In this document: one piece after another, positions 45,669-57,083 of the stretch
Layout: every line of letters starts with the position of its first letter
How positions within the stretch are numbered: position 1 is the stretch's first letter
Source of the DNA: Epiperipatus broadwayi
Lineage: Eukaryota; Onychophora; Udeonychophora; Euonychophora; Peripatidae
DNA length: 64,000 bases
Assembly: GCA_028023455.1 (NCBI GenBank)
Contig: JAQFVV010012422.1
Coordinates: forward strand, 6,945,710 to 7,009,709
Reading direction: 5' to 3'
Position numbers and translations under genes: made by a program
Notes under the pieces: generated by a model
Told to the model about the DNA's origin: nothing
Seen by the model: the letters and a program-made list of their open reading frames with translations, nothing else
Databases searched by the model: none

Positions 45669-46267
45669 GTATGATGGCTGTGCAGACAAAGGTTGCCTTC
45701 TTTAAAAAGAATAAAAAGAGAAAAATTACAGAATTTATTTTAATAAAGATTTATACTTATGAAGCTATAAAATATTTAAAAGTTCTTTTGATATTGGTGG
45801 TAATAAAAAAACATTAATTGGAATTATGGGAAGGTAAACTATTTTTTTTGTTACTTTGCATTTGAGAAGTCTGCCTTGACAGAAAAAACATAAAAAATGA
45901 ATTTTTAAATTTAATTTTGGAAAGTATTTGGATGATATATCTAAACAAATTTGTGCATTTATCACAATAATTGTATAAATTATAACCCTAAAAGTAGATA
46001 AAAAATATATATTTATGATTATAATTGTGTACTTTTATGGTACCCACATTTTTAATTTTCTCATACATGGATAGCTTTCTTGGAATTTAATTTTTATAGA
46101 TCCATTTCTATAAATTATTTTTTTTATAAATTATATAATTTATTTGTGTATTGTTGCATTTGTTAAATTCTTATTTATTATAAATGCATATCATTTTATG
46201 GCATCCATATTTTTCATTTTGTTCATGCATATATACATGCTTTCTGAAATTTAACAATTTTTTTAAT
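45669..46267. other. Spacer
   Basis: AT-rich, no feature supported. Confidence 0.5.
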
Positions 46268-47882
46268 ATGTTGTAATGTGATATGGCTACTCCTTTATTA
46301 AATATCTTAGTCAATATGCCCAGAAAAACCTGTTAGCCACTTTACTTTCCCTTTCCATTTGCCATCCTAAGTTTTTCCCATATTCTTCTCTATCCTGCTC
46401 CATTCTATTTCCACACTCTATGGCCTTTATATCTAAATCTCTCTTAGTCAAGCATTGTTAGCCGAGAGGTTGTCGCACCCACCTTGCAAGCAAGTAGTTA
46501 GTTGCAGATGGTTGTGGGTTCATGTCCCGGCTGATGCTATGACATATGAAAAAAAAAATCCCCCTTTTCTTTTTCTAAACCTAGCATAAAAATGAAGAAC
46601 AGCCTTTCTGTATAATATCTTGGTTTATATTTATTTTCCCACAACTTCATTATTTGTACTCTTTCTGCTTGTATGCATATACATTTAATTAGCAGATGCC
46701 TAATATTTTCCATGCCTTCCTTACATAACTTGAAGACTAAATCACCTACATTTTTCTATTTCCCCTTTTGCTAACAATCTTGTTCAAGCCTTAAACAGTA
46801 AACTACTTATCTTGCTATTATCATAAATTAACTCGCATCCAATATTCTGTTTACTTCTATATATATTTAAACTCTTTTTACTCTCCATACTAATTGTCCA
46901 TCTCTCCAACTTCCTATTTTTTATTAATGTATTTATTCTTCTATCCCATTCTTTGCCATTATAACACTCAGTAATCCTTCTAACACAATAATTCCACTTT
47001 TTGTACAAGTATACTGACATAAAGTTTTTATCCAAATCTTTTGCATACTGTATTACCTTCATCACCCATCTTGTGCCCATTCTTTACTCATAACCTAATT
47101 AAATACTATTTTGGCTATTCTCTTACTATTTATAAATTGCAATCTATTGAACATTTTTATTTTGCTTTTTGCATCTCTCATATAAAAACTTAACCATCCC
47201 ATTTCTCCTTGAATTGCCTCCTTTACTGTTTACCTCTGCTTCTAATGCATGTCTTCATACTTCTCTTTGTATTTTTTCTAAGTAATGTAACACCCCTTTA
47301 CTAACACATAACACATTGTTACCATAAGTTAATCCTGCTACTGCCACTCCCTTCCATACAATACTTGCTACATCATATTTATTATATGAAAACACTGTTA
47401 TTTTTTTGTCAGTTCCTTTGCTTCATTTATCAAATTTTCTACCATTCTTCCAAGCAATTGCTCTGGTTAATTAATATGAATCCAAAATAATTATACTTAT
47501 TCCCACATCTAACTTTATACCCCTCCCCAAATTCTTTCTTTTCTCTTACCCCAGCATTTATCATCATTACTTTTGATTACACTTCATTAAATTTAATCCC
47601 CATCTCTTTACCCATCCTTATACATGTCTCAGCATAACTTCCATATTTTCCCTACTTTCTGTGTTCAAAAAAAATATCATTAGCAAATAAAAGACTTGAT
47701 AATGTAACACCCCCTTGCCATCTATTAATGATATCTCTACTCCTCTTCCTAGTCTCTCTATTGCCCTCTTCAGTTCTTTCAAATATAACAAAAACAAAAT
47801 AGTGACATAGGGTATCCTTGCCTTCATCCCACCCCATTTTTAACTCTAACTGATTCTACATTTCCTAACTGTTGTTATGTGG
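46268..47882 (-). pseudogene. LINE-A: RT core to 3' end, with nested SINE-A
   Basis: From 47882 downward the minus strand gives the RT palm part (RAIERLGRGVEISLI, LLFANDIFF in place of FADD) and the thumb. A better frame at 46784-47080 reads MGTRWVMKVIQYAKDLDKNF and KWNYCVRRITECYNG. The CXXC knuckle region follows (KLCKEGMENIRHLL in a decayed frame at about 46700), then a 3' UTR like that at 38463-38800. Multiple shifts and stops. A SINE-A interrupts it at 46449-46558. Together with 1385-3075 and 38463-39061 this lets the family be followed from linker to tail. Confidence 0.88.
46449..46558 (+). mobile_element. SINE-A inserted into LINE-A
   Basis: A complete SINE-A (TTAGCCGAGAGGT, GGTTCATGTCCC, GCTATGACATATG, A10) sits between LINE-A 3' sequences that are contiguous at 38797-38830. 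An imperfect repeat AAATCTCTCTTA/AAATCCCCCTTT flanks it, a likely aged target duplication. SINE-A was therefore active after this LINE-A copy landed. Confidence 0.9.
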
Positions 47883-48176
47883 TAGATGGATCCACTATGT
47901 GGATAAGTCATAAACTCTACTACTACCAGAGTATTCCTCCTATTTAAATATTTGTCTATTTAGAATATGTAGGTGTAAAAATTTTTAGTAATTAAGTATT
48001 AATTATATAACAAATAATTTTATTAGCATTATTAAATAATTTGGTCAATAGTTAAGTTTAAAATGCTTTATTGATATGAACTACAAATTTTAAAATGTAA
48101 CATTTTAAAATAATATAGTTTATTTAGTTCTTGTAAGATTTCAATAAACAAAAGTCAAGTTAGTTTTAAAATTTAG

Positions 48177-48287
48177 TCAAGCATTGTTAGCCAAGAGGTC
48201 ATCACAGTCGCCTTGCAAGCAAGTAGTTGGTGCAGACAGTTGTGGGTTCGCGTCCCAGCCGACGCTATGACATATGAAAAAAAAAGA
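48177..48287 (+). mobile_element. SINE-A with clear target duplication
   Basis: Complete copy with TTAGCCAAGAGGTC, GGTTCGCGTCCC, GCTATGACATATG and A9. AGTTTTAAAAT occurs on both sides (about 48164-48174 and 48290-48300), the expected LINE-mediated target duplication. Confidence 0.9.
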
Positions 48288-48902
48288 TAGTTTTAAAATG
48301 TTATAAAGCAGAAGCCATTTGCAAAATAAATTTTATTGAGTGTTAAAATCTACTGCATTTTACGAAAATGCTACTTTCAGTTGATTCATCAAAAGGTATT
48401 TACTTTTTATTTTGTTAAAATTGATATCAGCATTACAAAGCCTTCTTTATTTTAATACATTCTTTGTTTTATATATTTTTAAAAGGATTAATTATTTTTG
48501 TTTTAAAAAATTACATTTAAATGTAAAATTAATAATCTTATTTTATAATATAAAATTTTAAATATTTAAAATAATTAATTTCTTAGAAATTTTGAAAATA
48601 TGATATTTATTTGAATTAACTTTTTTTTTTAAAATTTACACATGATGCAGAAATTGATAATGTTATTATTATGCAAGGAAGCTTCAATCCATTATTTTTC
48701 TGGAAGTAAAAACACTATACATGGGGAAAACATCAATAAAACAGCAAATATTATAGAAAAAATAATTTCATTATTATTCACTCAAATGTCTGTGTATAAT
48801 ACATTATAGCACTTTAATCATTTCATTGTTGGTTTTGGACACTATGTGGAGTAATGCTGCCTGATCCATTTTATTTCCCTGTACTGTTTTTGACTGATGT
48901 TA
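48288..48902. other. Spacer
   Basis: AT-rich, no feature supported. Confidence 0.5.
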
Positions 48903-48917
48903 TCTTAATAATTGATA

Positions 48918-49361
48918 GGGGGGTTGAACTCAGACTTTAACACAATGCTCAACTATCCATGCTATTTTATATTACTGATACACTTGATCACACACATGTC
49001 AAAAAGATAAATAATCACCAATATACATATTTCATGCTAAACCAGCACTCACTAGTCAGTTGATCCAGATTATTATCTCCATACATATATACAATCAAAG
49101 CTTAGCTTATATTGAGATAGCAGCCAATCTTCATACTTTAATAGACAGGCTTCAAACTATTCCACCCCACAACTCTGATGATGCACGAAATATATATATA
49201 TTGGTGATTATTTATCTCTTTGACATGTGTATGATCAAATGTATCAGCAGTATAAAATAGCATGGATGGTTGAGGGTTGTGTGAAAGTCTGAATTCATAC
49301 CCTCTATATATAACATATATAAGTGCAGGAAAAAGCCTGTACTGTAGAAAAAAATCATATT
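48918..49361. mobile_element. Hammerhead retrozyme copy R6 (inverted dimer)
   Basis: Flanked by a perfect 15-bp duplication TCTTAATAATTGATA (48903-48917, 49362-49376). The left half, in minus orientation, carries a ribozyme at 49011-49073 whose core is split by a 4-nt insertion (CUGA-CUAG-UGA). It continues to the AGCCAATCTTCATACTTTAA part. The right half, plus orientation, restarts inside stem II (GATGATGCACGAAATAT at about 49178) and ends in the 3' hairpin GCAGG...GCCTG. Neither ribozyme looks active. Confidence 0.85.
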
Positions 49362-49376
49362 TCTTAATAATTGATA

Positions 49377-49989
49377 TTTTAATAATGGTTACTTATTCAG
49401 TCCACTTTTTCAGTTAATAGTTTATATGTAAAAATAATGAACTTATATTTGTTTTCATTTTTGTACATAGATGTCAGATATAATCAGGTAATGCCCAATA
49501 ATCTGAATGTATTTTCTTCCCCTACAGACAAATTGCAAAATGAAAGCTTTAATTTAATTTAAAAGCTTATTTTTAAATTACCAAACATATGATCATTTGT
49601 TTCAATAATGTTTTTTTTATTAATAAAGTATATTTATTACTTTTTCAGAATTCAAGTAACTTCCATGATTTGTTCTTTTTATTTCTCACTATAAATTAAA
49701 TGCATAATAAATTTTATTTCTTTTAAAAATAATTATAAACTTTTTAAACATATTATTATTGAAATATTTTAAATCTGATGTAATGTCTTTTCAGACTGAA
49801 AGTTACTTATATAAAAAGTGCAACTAGTGCATAACCTCATCTTTACAAAAATTGTAATTAGCATATAAACCTCGTCATTATTATATTAAAACAGCTGTAA
49901 AAAGATTAAACTAATATTTGCTTAAAAAAATCATTGGATGACAGTTCTTTTGTACAAACTTTATGCCAATTTCAAGTATCTCTTTCAAT
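49377..49989. other. Spacer
   Basis: AT-rich, no feature supported. Confidence 0.5.
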
Positions 49990-50195
49990 ACCAAAAAAAG
50001 AAAGATTAAACGAAAGACAAACAGAAAGAAAAAAATAGAGTGAAAGAGAAAAAAGGAAAGAATGAAGAAAGGAAGAGAAAAAGAAAGAAATAGAGAAATA
50101 GAGAAAGAGAAAAAGAAAAATAGAGAGAGAAAGAGGGCAAGAAAGAAAGAGAAAAAGAAAAATAGAGAGAGAAAGAGGGAGAGAAAGAGGAAGTA
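49990..50195. repeat. Purine-rich GAAA/GAGA tract
   Basis: About 205 bp of nearly pure A/G on the plus strand with repeated GAAAGA and AGAGAAAG words. The S/F/L-rich frames on the other strand are artefacts. Confidence 0.92.
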
Positions 50196-50489
50196 AAAAA
50201 GTCTCCATTTCAAGTACCACTTTCAATGCCTAGAATACTTTCATTATCATTATAACTTATACTATGCGCATATAAGAAAACATTTATTTTCGACAATGCT
50301 TCACATGAATACGTTAATTACAACACAATCCTAGTTTTAATGTTTCTCTTTTTATATGATAAAAAAAATACTACACAGTAACATAAACAAGCATAGGAAT
50401 ATAATATAATAAATAAAGATACCAAATAAAACATTGAGTACATGGATATGTTAAAAACTCACAATGAATTAAATCTCAAAAATACCATG

Positions 50490-50602
50490 TATGGTTTAGT
50501 GCATTAGTAGAGAATCAGACACTGGAGTGTACGTTTTTCAGATTGATTCCAGTTCTGGCACTAGCAGCACTCAAGCATCTTATGAACTTTTGAGCAATAA
50601 CA
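50490..50602 (+). mobile_element. SINE-B copy
   Basis: A tRNA-like head (TAGTGCATTAGTAGAGAATC as A-box region, CAGATTGATTCCAG as a decayed B-box) and the family tail TTATGAACTTTTGAGCAATAA. Confidence 0.55.
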
Positions 50603-51687
50603 AATTTTGATTGTTTTTATTGTTTATTAAAGCTCAAAATGATAGGTTTAGTCGACAAAAAGGACAGCAAACAATGAATATTATATATTATTTTAATTTT
50701 TTGTTAAGAATCCATCCATGCAAGAAAATATTGCAGCAGAAACATGATTTATCACTAGTTTAAAATGAGAAACAGCAGCTTAGAAAATGACATATGCACA
50801 TTTTGATTTTAGAATTGACATGTAGATGTCACCACTATTTCATGTGGATTCAATTTCATTTAAGGAAAAGCCAAATCCATCACATCACATCACATCAATT
50901 ACAAAAAAGTCATGTGATGCTTTTTATTCATATTCACCATACTCTTGTTGCAATCAACAACGTCATCAGGTTATATTCAAAATTACTAAAACAAATATTT
51001 AATAATTTTGTGCTAAACTTTTAGAGCTATAAAAAACAAGCTGAGTTTCTAATTTCTGAGCTAAATTACCTTGAATAGCAGGGTATGAATATAATTATCA
51101 GCATAAACTTCATCTATGTGAATTGTGATGCAATGAACGTATTGCACTGCCATCTAGTATCTGTTAAAATTATTTAGTACTTACTTTGCTTCTAAGTCAA
51201 ATATAAACTGCAATACATTTGATTTAAACTTTATATATATATAACAGTGTTTTAGTAGAATATCAAATCTGATATATAGAGATGTGTGTGTGTGTGCATG
51301 AATGTGAGAATATGATGTAAATTAGAGCTATATGTTATATTAAAAAACATCACTTACACCAAATTAAAATCCATTTATATAGTAATATTTAAATATAAAC
51401 TTAAAATTAGAATTATTGATTATAATTATTGATTTTAACTTATTATCATAATTAAGAACAAAGTGCTACTATATTACCAAGACATTTTAAACAAAGAGTT
51501 AGTCAAAGAAAAACATTAAAAATCCATTACTGTAATGGACTAAAACATTTGATTAAACTTAAAAATAAAACAGGTTACGTAAAGTAAGGGAACCTCATCA
51601 TAAGTTAAATTTGAAAGCTCATTATTCCCTGCATGAGAGTCATAAAGTTTAAAAATGAATATTAATAAGCATATATATATATATAAG
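50603..51687. other. AT-rich spacer
   Basis: No gene. A (CATCA)n run at about 50878-50896 resembles a LINE-A tail without body. A CTCF-like motif is at 51147-51160. Confidence 0.45.
51147..51160 (-). promoter_or_regulatory. CTCF-like motif
   Basis: On the minus strand ATACTAGATGGCAG matches CCASYAGRKGGCRS at 12 of 14 positions, with AGATGGCAG perfect in the core. It is followed by TGCA, as at 39754. Confidence 0.35.
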
Positions 51688-51765
51688 GCCTCCTAATTTA
51701 GTGGATGCACATCCATCTGCCATGCTTATGATCAGGGTTCAAATCAAGGTTGAGTGAGTTTAGAG
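51688..51765 (+). repeat. tRNA-like fragment, possible SINE
   Basis: AATTTAGTGGATGCACATCC resembles an A-box region and GGTTCAAATC a B-box, with about 40 bp between. No tail or copy identifies a family. Confidence 0.3.
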
Positions 51766-52617
51766 ATTTATTTTTGATTATCAGCTCACAGCAAATCCAG
51801 ATAATTCAGTACTGATCAGTAAATGAATATCTAGTTATTTTTGATTAGAAGATAAAACCAGAATGGAAAAATACTCAGATTTTCATTACCTAGTGATCAA
51901 TAGATCAATTGAGTGATATCTTCTCTTTCACTTTTCTTCTATGGTAGCTATTAAAAAGACTTTTGCTCTTCAGCTGGCTATTTAAGGCTGCTTTCACTTT
52001 TTATCTAATTAATATATTCCATATACTACCTAATTGTAAAGTTGTCTTGATAACAGATTGCTGATATGTTATTGATTCATTAAAACAAAAGGTATGGTCA
52101 TGTGATTTACATATGATAACCAGTAAGCAGGTGGTACTTATGGCTTGTTATATATATATATATGGCTTGTTATATATATATATATATTGAGATGGTAATG
52201 CCTCATGACTTACAACATAGTAGAGTGTAAAGTTGAAAGGAAAAGTACAAATCAACACAAACATAATTCATTGTAGACATTTATTTACAAGAAATATATA
52301 CTGAAATAACAGATTAATGCTTAAATAATAATTAAATTATTGTACTTTAAATCAAGCATTAAAAATGTTTATTTAATGTTTTATTTAATTCTGATTTTGA
52401 TAATTAAGAAAAAATCTAAAACAAGATTGTTTTTATTTTATAATAGATAACAATAATAAAATTTTTCTATTTTTAATTAAATTAAGAATTTTTTAAAAAA
52501 ATTAAAACTATTTTTGATAAATGAAATTTATTATAATATAATTTGATTTTAAATTTTACAATCTGATTTTGTTTATAGTATTAAGAAATTTTTTAGATAA
52601 AAATTGGTTTTGATTAA
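51766..52617. other. Spacer
   Basis: A short tandem (TGGCTTGT plus TA repeats) lies at 52141-52185 and a partial copy of the 45-kb direct repeat at 51985-52090. No gene. Confidence 0.45.
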
Positions 52618-53384
52618 CCCTTAAACCGCTAATTATATTATTGGTTGTAAGAGGTAAAAATCAAATCATTTAATTGGCCAACTCATAAACTGAAGACAAA
52701 GCCTATTGTTAAAACATATTTGCCTATAATATTAAATTCAACTCAGATACGTTTATAAAAAGTATATTACTAATTTTTCAGGTTATGAAAGTGAACGAAA
52801 GTTCTTTCAAAAATAAATTGCTATTTATTTATTATAAAATATTCAATTTCGGCAAATTAAAAGCGAACGTATAAACAAAAAAAATGCTGACGTAAATGCT
52901 TTTTTTCAATTTTACGTTATGGAAAAGTAAAGATTTCTTTTTGCTAAATCTTAAATATTTTTACTAAAATCTTCAATATTTTTCGAAAATAATTTTGTTT
53001 TTTTAGTATACCCTGTGAAAATGATTTTAATTTCCCAGAATATACTTTTTTTAAACCTTAAATCACATTCGAAATGAAAATCTCAGCATTTTTCTTTATT
53101 TTCTTTGATCAGGCGGTTTCTTTGTTCATTCTAGCCAATCAGAATGTCTTTTTCGGCTGAGAGCCAGCTGACAGCCAATCACCGACAAGCTTCTTTCTTT
53201 GTTTAGCTTTAAATGCGGTTTTATTGATTTTTTACTTGTAAAATAATTCAGAAGAGGGCACCATCTTACAGAACTTTTAAAAACCTAATCAATAACTGTC
53301 AAACGAATATCCTAGCATTAAAAATAATGGAATTAGAGTGACGTCAGCTGTCGACGAGAGGCCTCGTAAGAGGTGGGAAAAGGG
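52618..53384. mobile_element. Possible piggyBac-like MITE
   Basis: Flanked by TTAA on both sides (52614-52617, 53385-53388) and beginning CCCTTAAACC, with the other end CCCTTTTCCCACC in inverse orientation. TTAA targets with CCC termini are piggyBac hallmarks. The inverted match beyond the first ten bases is weak. GTAAGAGGT occurs near both ends in the same orientation. The interior holds no transposase but a GC-richer patch (53130-53370) including TGACGTCA-like TGACGTCAGCTG. Confidence 0.5.
53253..53261 (+). promoter_or_regulatory. CTCF-like core motif
   Basis: AGAGGGCAC is a perfect AGRKGGCRS core inside the piggyBac-like element. Confidence 0.3.
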
Positions 53385-53388
53385 TTAA

Positions 53389-54410
53389 TATGAATTGAAA
53401 AAAATTATTAACTTGTTTTTGTTGATCAAGATAAAAGAAATTGTTTTGAAATTCCTCCATACATTATAAAAAGTGGGTTTTAAAGAAAAAGGGGGACAAG
53501 ATTATTAAATTATAAACAGAAGGCAACTGTAGAATGCAAGCCATTTGTGGCTAGTTTCTTGACAATCAAGTTTGAATTCACATGGAAGGAAGAGCAAGCT
53601 TTTTGTGGTTCATAGCCCATATACATGTACTAGACTGCTTATCTGCCTTGAGTCTATCAAACTATAGAAAGTGAATGCAGGTAATTGACTGCCAACATTT
53701 AACTGATATATAGCTTTTCCAAACATGTTAATAAGTCATTATACTCCTCTATCATGAACATGATTATAATAGGCCAGGGTACTGAGAGATTCCAATACAA
53801 GTCAACTTACTGAAAGATTATTTTGCTATGATTTTATACATATGCTGATTCATTTATATGCAAAGAACTACAAAGGTATAATGACTATCAGTTGTATAAA
53901 GATTGTTCATGCTGATATTTATTTCATGGATGGTGATATTAAGGACTGACGGAAAAAATTAGCTGGTGAGTAAAATGTAATACCTATTGAATCATTTTGC
54001 AGTTAAAGAAAGTCAATTTCTACTTAATGCCAATAAGAGAATATTTAACATCGATTGTATAATCATTTTGAATGAAATTAAAGCAATTAACCAACAGATT
54101 TCTTAAACTTAGAGGACAAAATTTAAAAACAAAAAAAATTTCTAACAATACTTTTAAAGATGTTTACAATTAAGAATAATTTGAAAAAAAACTTTCTTGC
54201 AGGATTTTCAAAGAAATCATACTTCTTTTTTTTTTTTAATTTTTCTTTAACATTTTAAAATATGTAACTTGTTATTAGGTAAAAGTAATTAGAATTGATA
54301 ATGAAAATATTTTATTTTATATTGAAATAAGTGCATGTGTGTATTTATTATGTATATGTTTATTTAATGATAGAATAATACTGATATACAATAACAAATA
54401 TAATATATAG
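53389..54410. other. Spacer
   Basis: No supported feature. Confidence 0.5.
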
Positions 54411-54836
54411 GGTATATGAGCACAGACTTTCACACCACCCACCACTCTCCACTCTATCTCATAACACTGATACACTTGAACCCATATATGTTGAAAAGAT
54501 AAATAATCACCAATATACATATTTCATGTTAAACCAGCAATCATCAGTTGGTCCAGATTATCATCTATACACATATATGCTATAAGTGCTCAGCTATATA
54601 TAAGGATAGCCAATCTTTATACTTTAATGGACAGGCTTCAATCTACTCCTCACTCCAACTCTTCAACCATTCATCCAATTGAAAATCTGATGATGGAATG
54701 CTCAAAGGCCACCCTGAGGCCGAGAATCTTGTCACACCCATGTTGATCTAAGGTCAATCTGACCCCTCATGTACAGGACATAATCCATTTAATACATATA
54801 CGAGGGATGGGCAGACATCTCTACTATGTAGTATTA
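54411..54836 (-). mobile_element. Hammerhead retrozyme copy R7 (single unit, 3' end trimmed)
   Basis: Colinear with 24376-24802, covering about 425 of the 474-bp unit. The minus strand starts TACATAGTAGAGATGTCTGC, includes the ribozyme at 54503-54561 and ends GTGCTCATATACCCTATATA without the terminal hairpin. I could not find a convincing target duplication. No protein. Confidence 0.85.
54503..54561 (-). ncRNA. Type I hammerhead ribozyme, core complete
   Basis: Same 59-nt architecture as 24470-24528: AUAAUC-UGG-ACCAA, CUGAUGA, stem II UGCU/AACA with one C-A mismatch and loop GGUUU, GAAA, stem III AUA-UG-UAU, A17, UUGGU-GAUUAU. All invariant core bases are retained, but the stem II mismatch may slow it. 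Confidence 0.85.
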
Positions 54837-55377
54837 TTTGTATATTTTAAAATATGCTGGAGACTCGTCTACATGTAAACATGCATTTATGTAGTATAAT
54901 AGAATAGTTTTTATTAGTTTGTTAATAAGTAGAATATTTTATATTCTTAAACATGCATGTGGGTGCATATTTGTATATAATTATTTAATATTTTTTACAA
55001 TTTGTATATTGGAAAATTATAGACAATGCTACCCATGCTGTTTATTATTTTTCAATCTATGAATCAAAATCAGAATGATGTATTTATATTTATAGTGTAC
55101 TTGGCAAACTTTTAATTTGATTTTAGTATTATTGTTTCTATTTAATAAATTTGTATATCATTCTTTTAAGTTATTCCCGTGAATTTATTTCATACTAAAA
55201 TAGGTTTAAAACATTAAGCATCACATGATAGTTTAGATTGAAAATATTTTTTGTGTTTTCAATTTCATTCTCATAGTTTTGTAGTTAAGTAGAGATAAAA
55301 GGTGACTGCTAGAGGGTTGCATTAGATCCTAAGATCTAGATGCAGTGCTCTCAGATCCAAAGCTCCTCACTGACGAA

Positions 55378-55521
55378 GGCCACAAGCCAGAAACTAGTCT
55401 GAGGATATTGGATGAGTAGGCATTAGATAGGGATTTTATGCACAAGCCTTCTGGCATCCATTGATTACTCTGTTTAGCACAGGTGGCAATACTGTATGGA
55501 GAGTTTTGCTCTGTTTAGGTT
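55378..55521 (-). repeat. Foldback family F2, copy
   Basis: Shares AAGCCAGAAACTAGTCTG, GGATTTTATGCACAAGCCTT and ATACTGTATGGAGAGTTTTG with 28489-28644. The ACATCAC-type end is separated, at 55215. Confidence 0.75.
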
Positions 55522-56642
55522 TAAAACATCATATGTTGGTATTTTCTCTTGTTTACAATCACAGTTTCTAGAGTCGCTGCTTTCCAAGCTAGCCTGAGCA
55601 ATAATTATAGGTTTATATATATGTGAGGATTTATGTTTTTGGGTGGATATCCAGATAGTTCTCTAGATAGTGCAAAGGTATCGCCTTTAAGCTTCATTCA
55701 CTGCATTTTATTTATTAAAAAAAAGTCTAAGTTTGTAGTTGGCCTGTACACGTATGATACTTTATGGCCAAGGTATTGATGGTGATGAAACTTGTAACTT
55801 ATAATCATTGTCATAATTACTTATAGTTTTGTTCAGTGCTGCTAGTGATGCTCTTATTTCTTTTATATATGGTTATTTTCTGTATTTATATATTTTATCT
55901 GTGATTATTTTATTTGTGTTATAAGAATGATGCTGGTTTACTATCTCACCATATTTACCCCATATTCACCTCTTCTCTCCATACCATTACTATATATATA
56001 TATATTCATGCATGTAAATATATAATTATAATTACCAATGACCTAAAGAAAATATAACACTGTATATTGTAACCATGTGGGTGGGTTCAATGTTTGTCAA
56101 GTCTTATTTAAAAAAGGCTTAAGTGTGAAAATTCTTTAATTTTAATTAGTAACAATTATAATATATTAGAACAGTGTATTATCTTGATGGTACGTAATAA
56201 TAATCGCCTATTGTATTTTAAAAGTAAGTATTTTTTTTTCAATAAATCTCCTGAAAGTGATAAAGACTCAGACTATTCAAAATATGCTAAGCCCTCTGGT
56301 GGAGTATGTATAAGATTCTATATGCAGTTTGCCAGGTGGACTAAATTTCAATAATATTAAAATGATAATTTAATAGCATTATTATTAATTTGAAAGTATA
56401 AATATGTTTTGGTACTTTATTATTATTAAATAATAATAGTTAGAGAGATTTAAATTTATAACTCTTCTAAATCAATATTTGTAATCAATTCTTAAGTATA
56501 TTTTGTTATAGTAATTTAAGTTAATATTGAATAGTCTGATTAATTATTACTTATGAATATAGGGGAGAAAGTATTAATTATATGCACACTATGCTGTTAT
56601 TGGTCTATTTTTAATTGTACCGCAATTCAATGTAATAAAAGG
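55522..56642. other. AT-rich spacer
   Basis: No gene. A CTCF-like CCACCAGAGGGC is on the minus strand at 56291-56302. Confidence 0.45.
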
Positions 56643-56954
56643 TATAAATAACTTGGGGGGATTATTAAAGAAAGAAACTAGAAGCAAGACATTAACATCT
56701 GAAACAATAAAACTAAATAAATCAAGAAGAAAGCTGAAAAAGTGATAACACAGGATTTAAATTGATCAAAACTAAGATATGTTGTAATTATTAAATCATG
56801 AAATAGAAAATTTTAATTCCTTATATGCATGATGCCTTCTGTAACCATCGATCAACATTTGTCAAGATTTTATACTGGGAGAAAAATGGGAACCATATTA
56901 GAAAATAAATATTTCATAAACAGAAACTTAAAACTTAAAACTGGACAAGCTATT
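56643..56954 (+). other. Speculative promoter and first exon
   Basis: TATAAATA at 56643 is followed about 185 bp later by an ATG (56829) opening 42 codons that begin MMPSVTIDQHLSRFYTGRKM. These are followed directly by GTAAGC at 56955, a good splice-donor hexamer in phase 0. The frame itself runs on to 57083. No domain is recognisable and no acceptor or next exon can be paired, so chance is a real possibility. Confidence 0.15.
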
Positions 56955-57083
56955 GTAAGCATGATATTTTATTTCACATATTATTATAATTATTATATAC
57001 ATTTGAAAATCCTGCATCAATTATTTAAAATGACAAAAAGAAAAAAAAATGTTCTTTCTTTTTTTTTTATAAAGCAAATATAA

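Noticed and set aside
49911-50226. Two minus-strand frames rich in S/F/L that look like membrane proteins
   Set aside because: They lie on a low-complexity purine tract.
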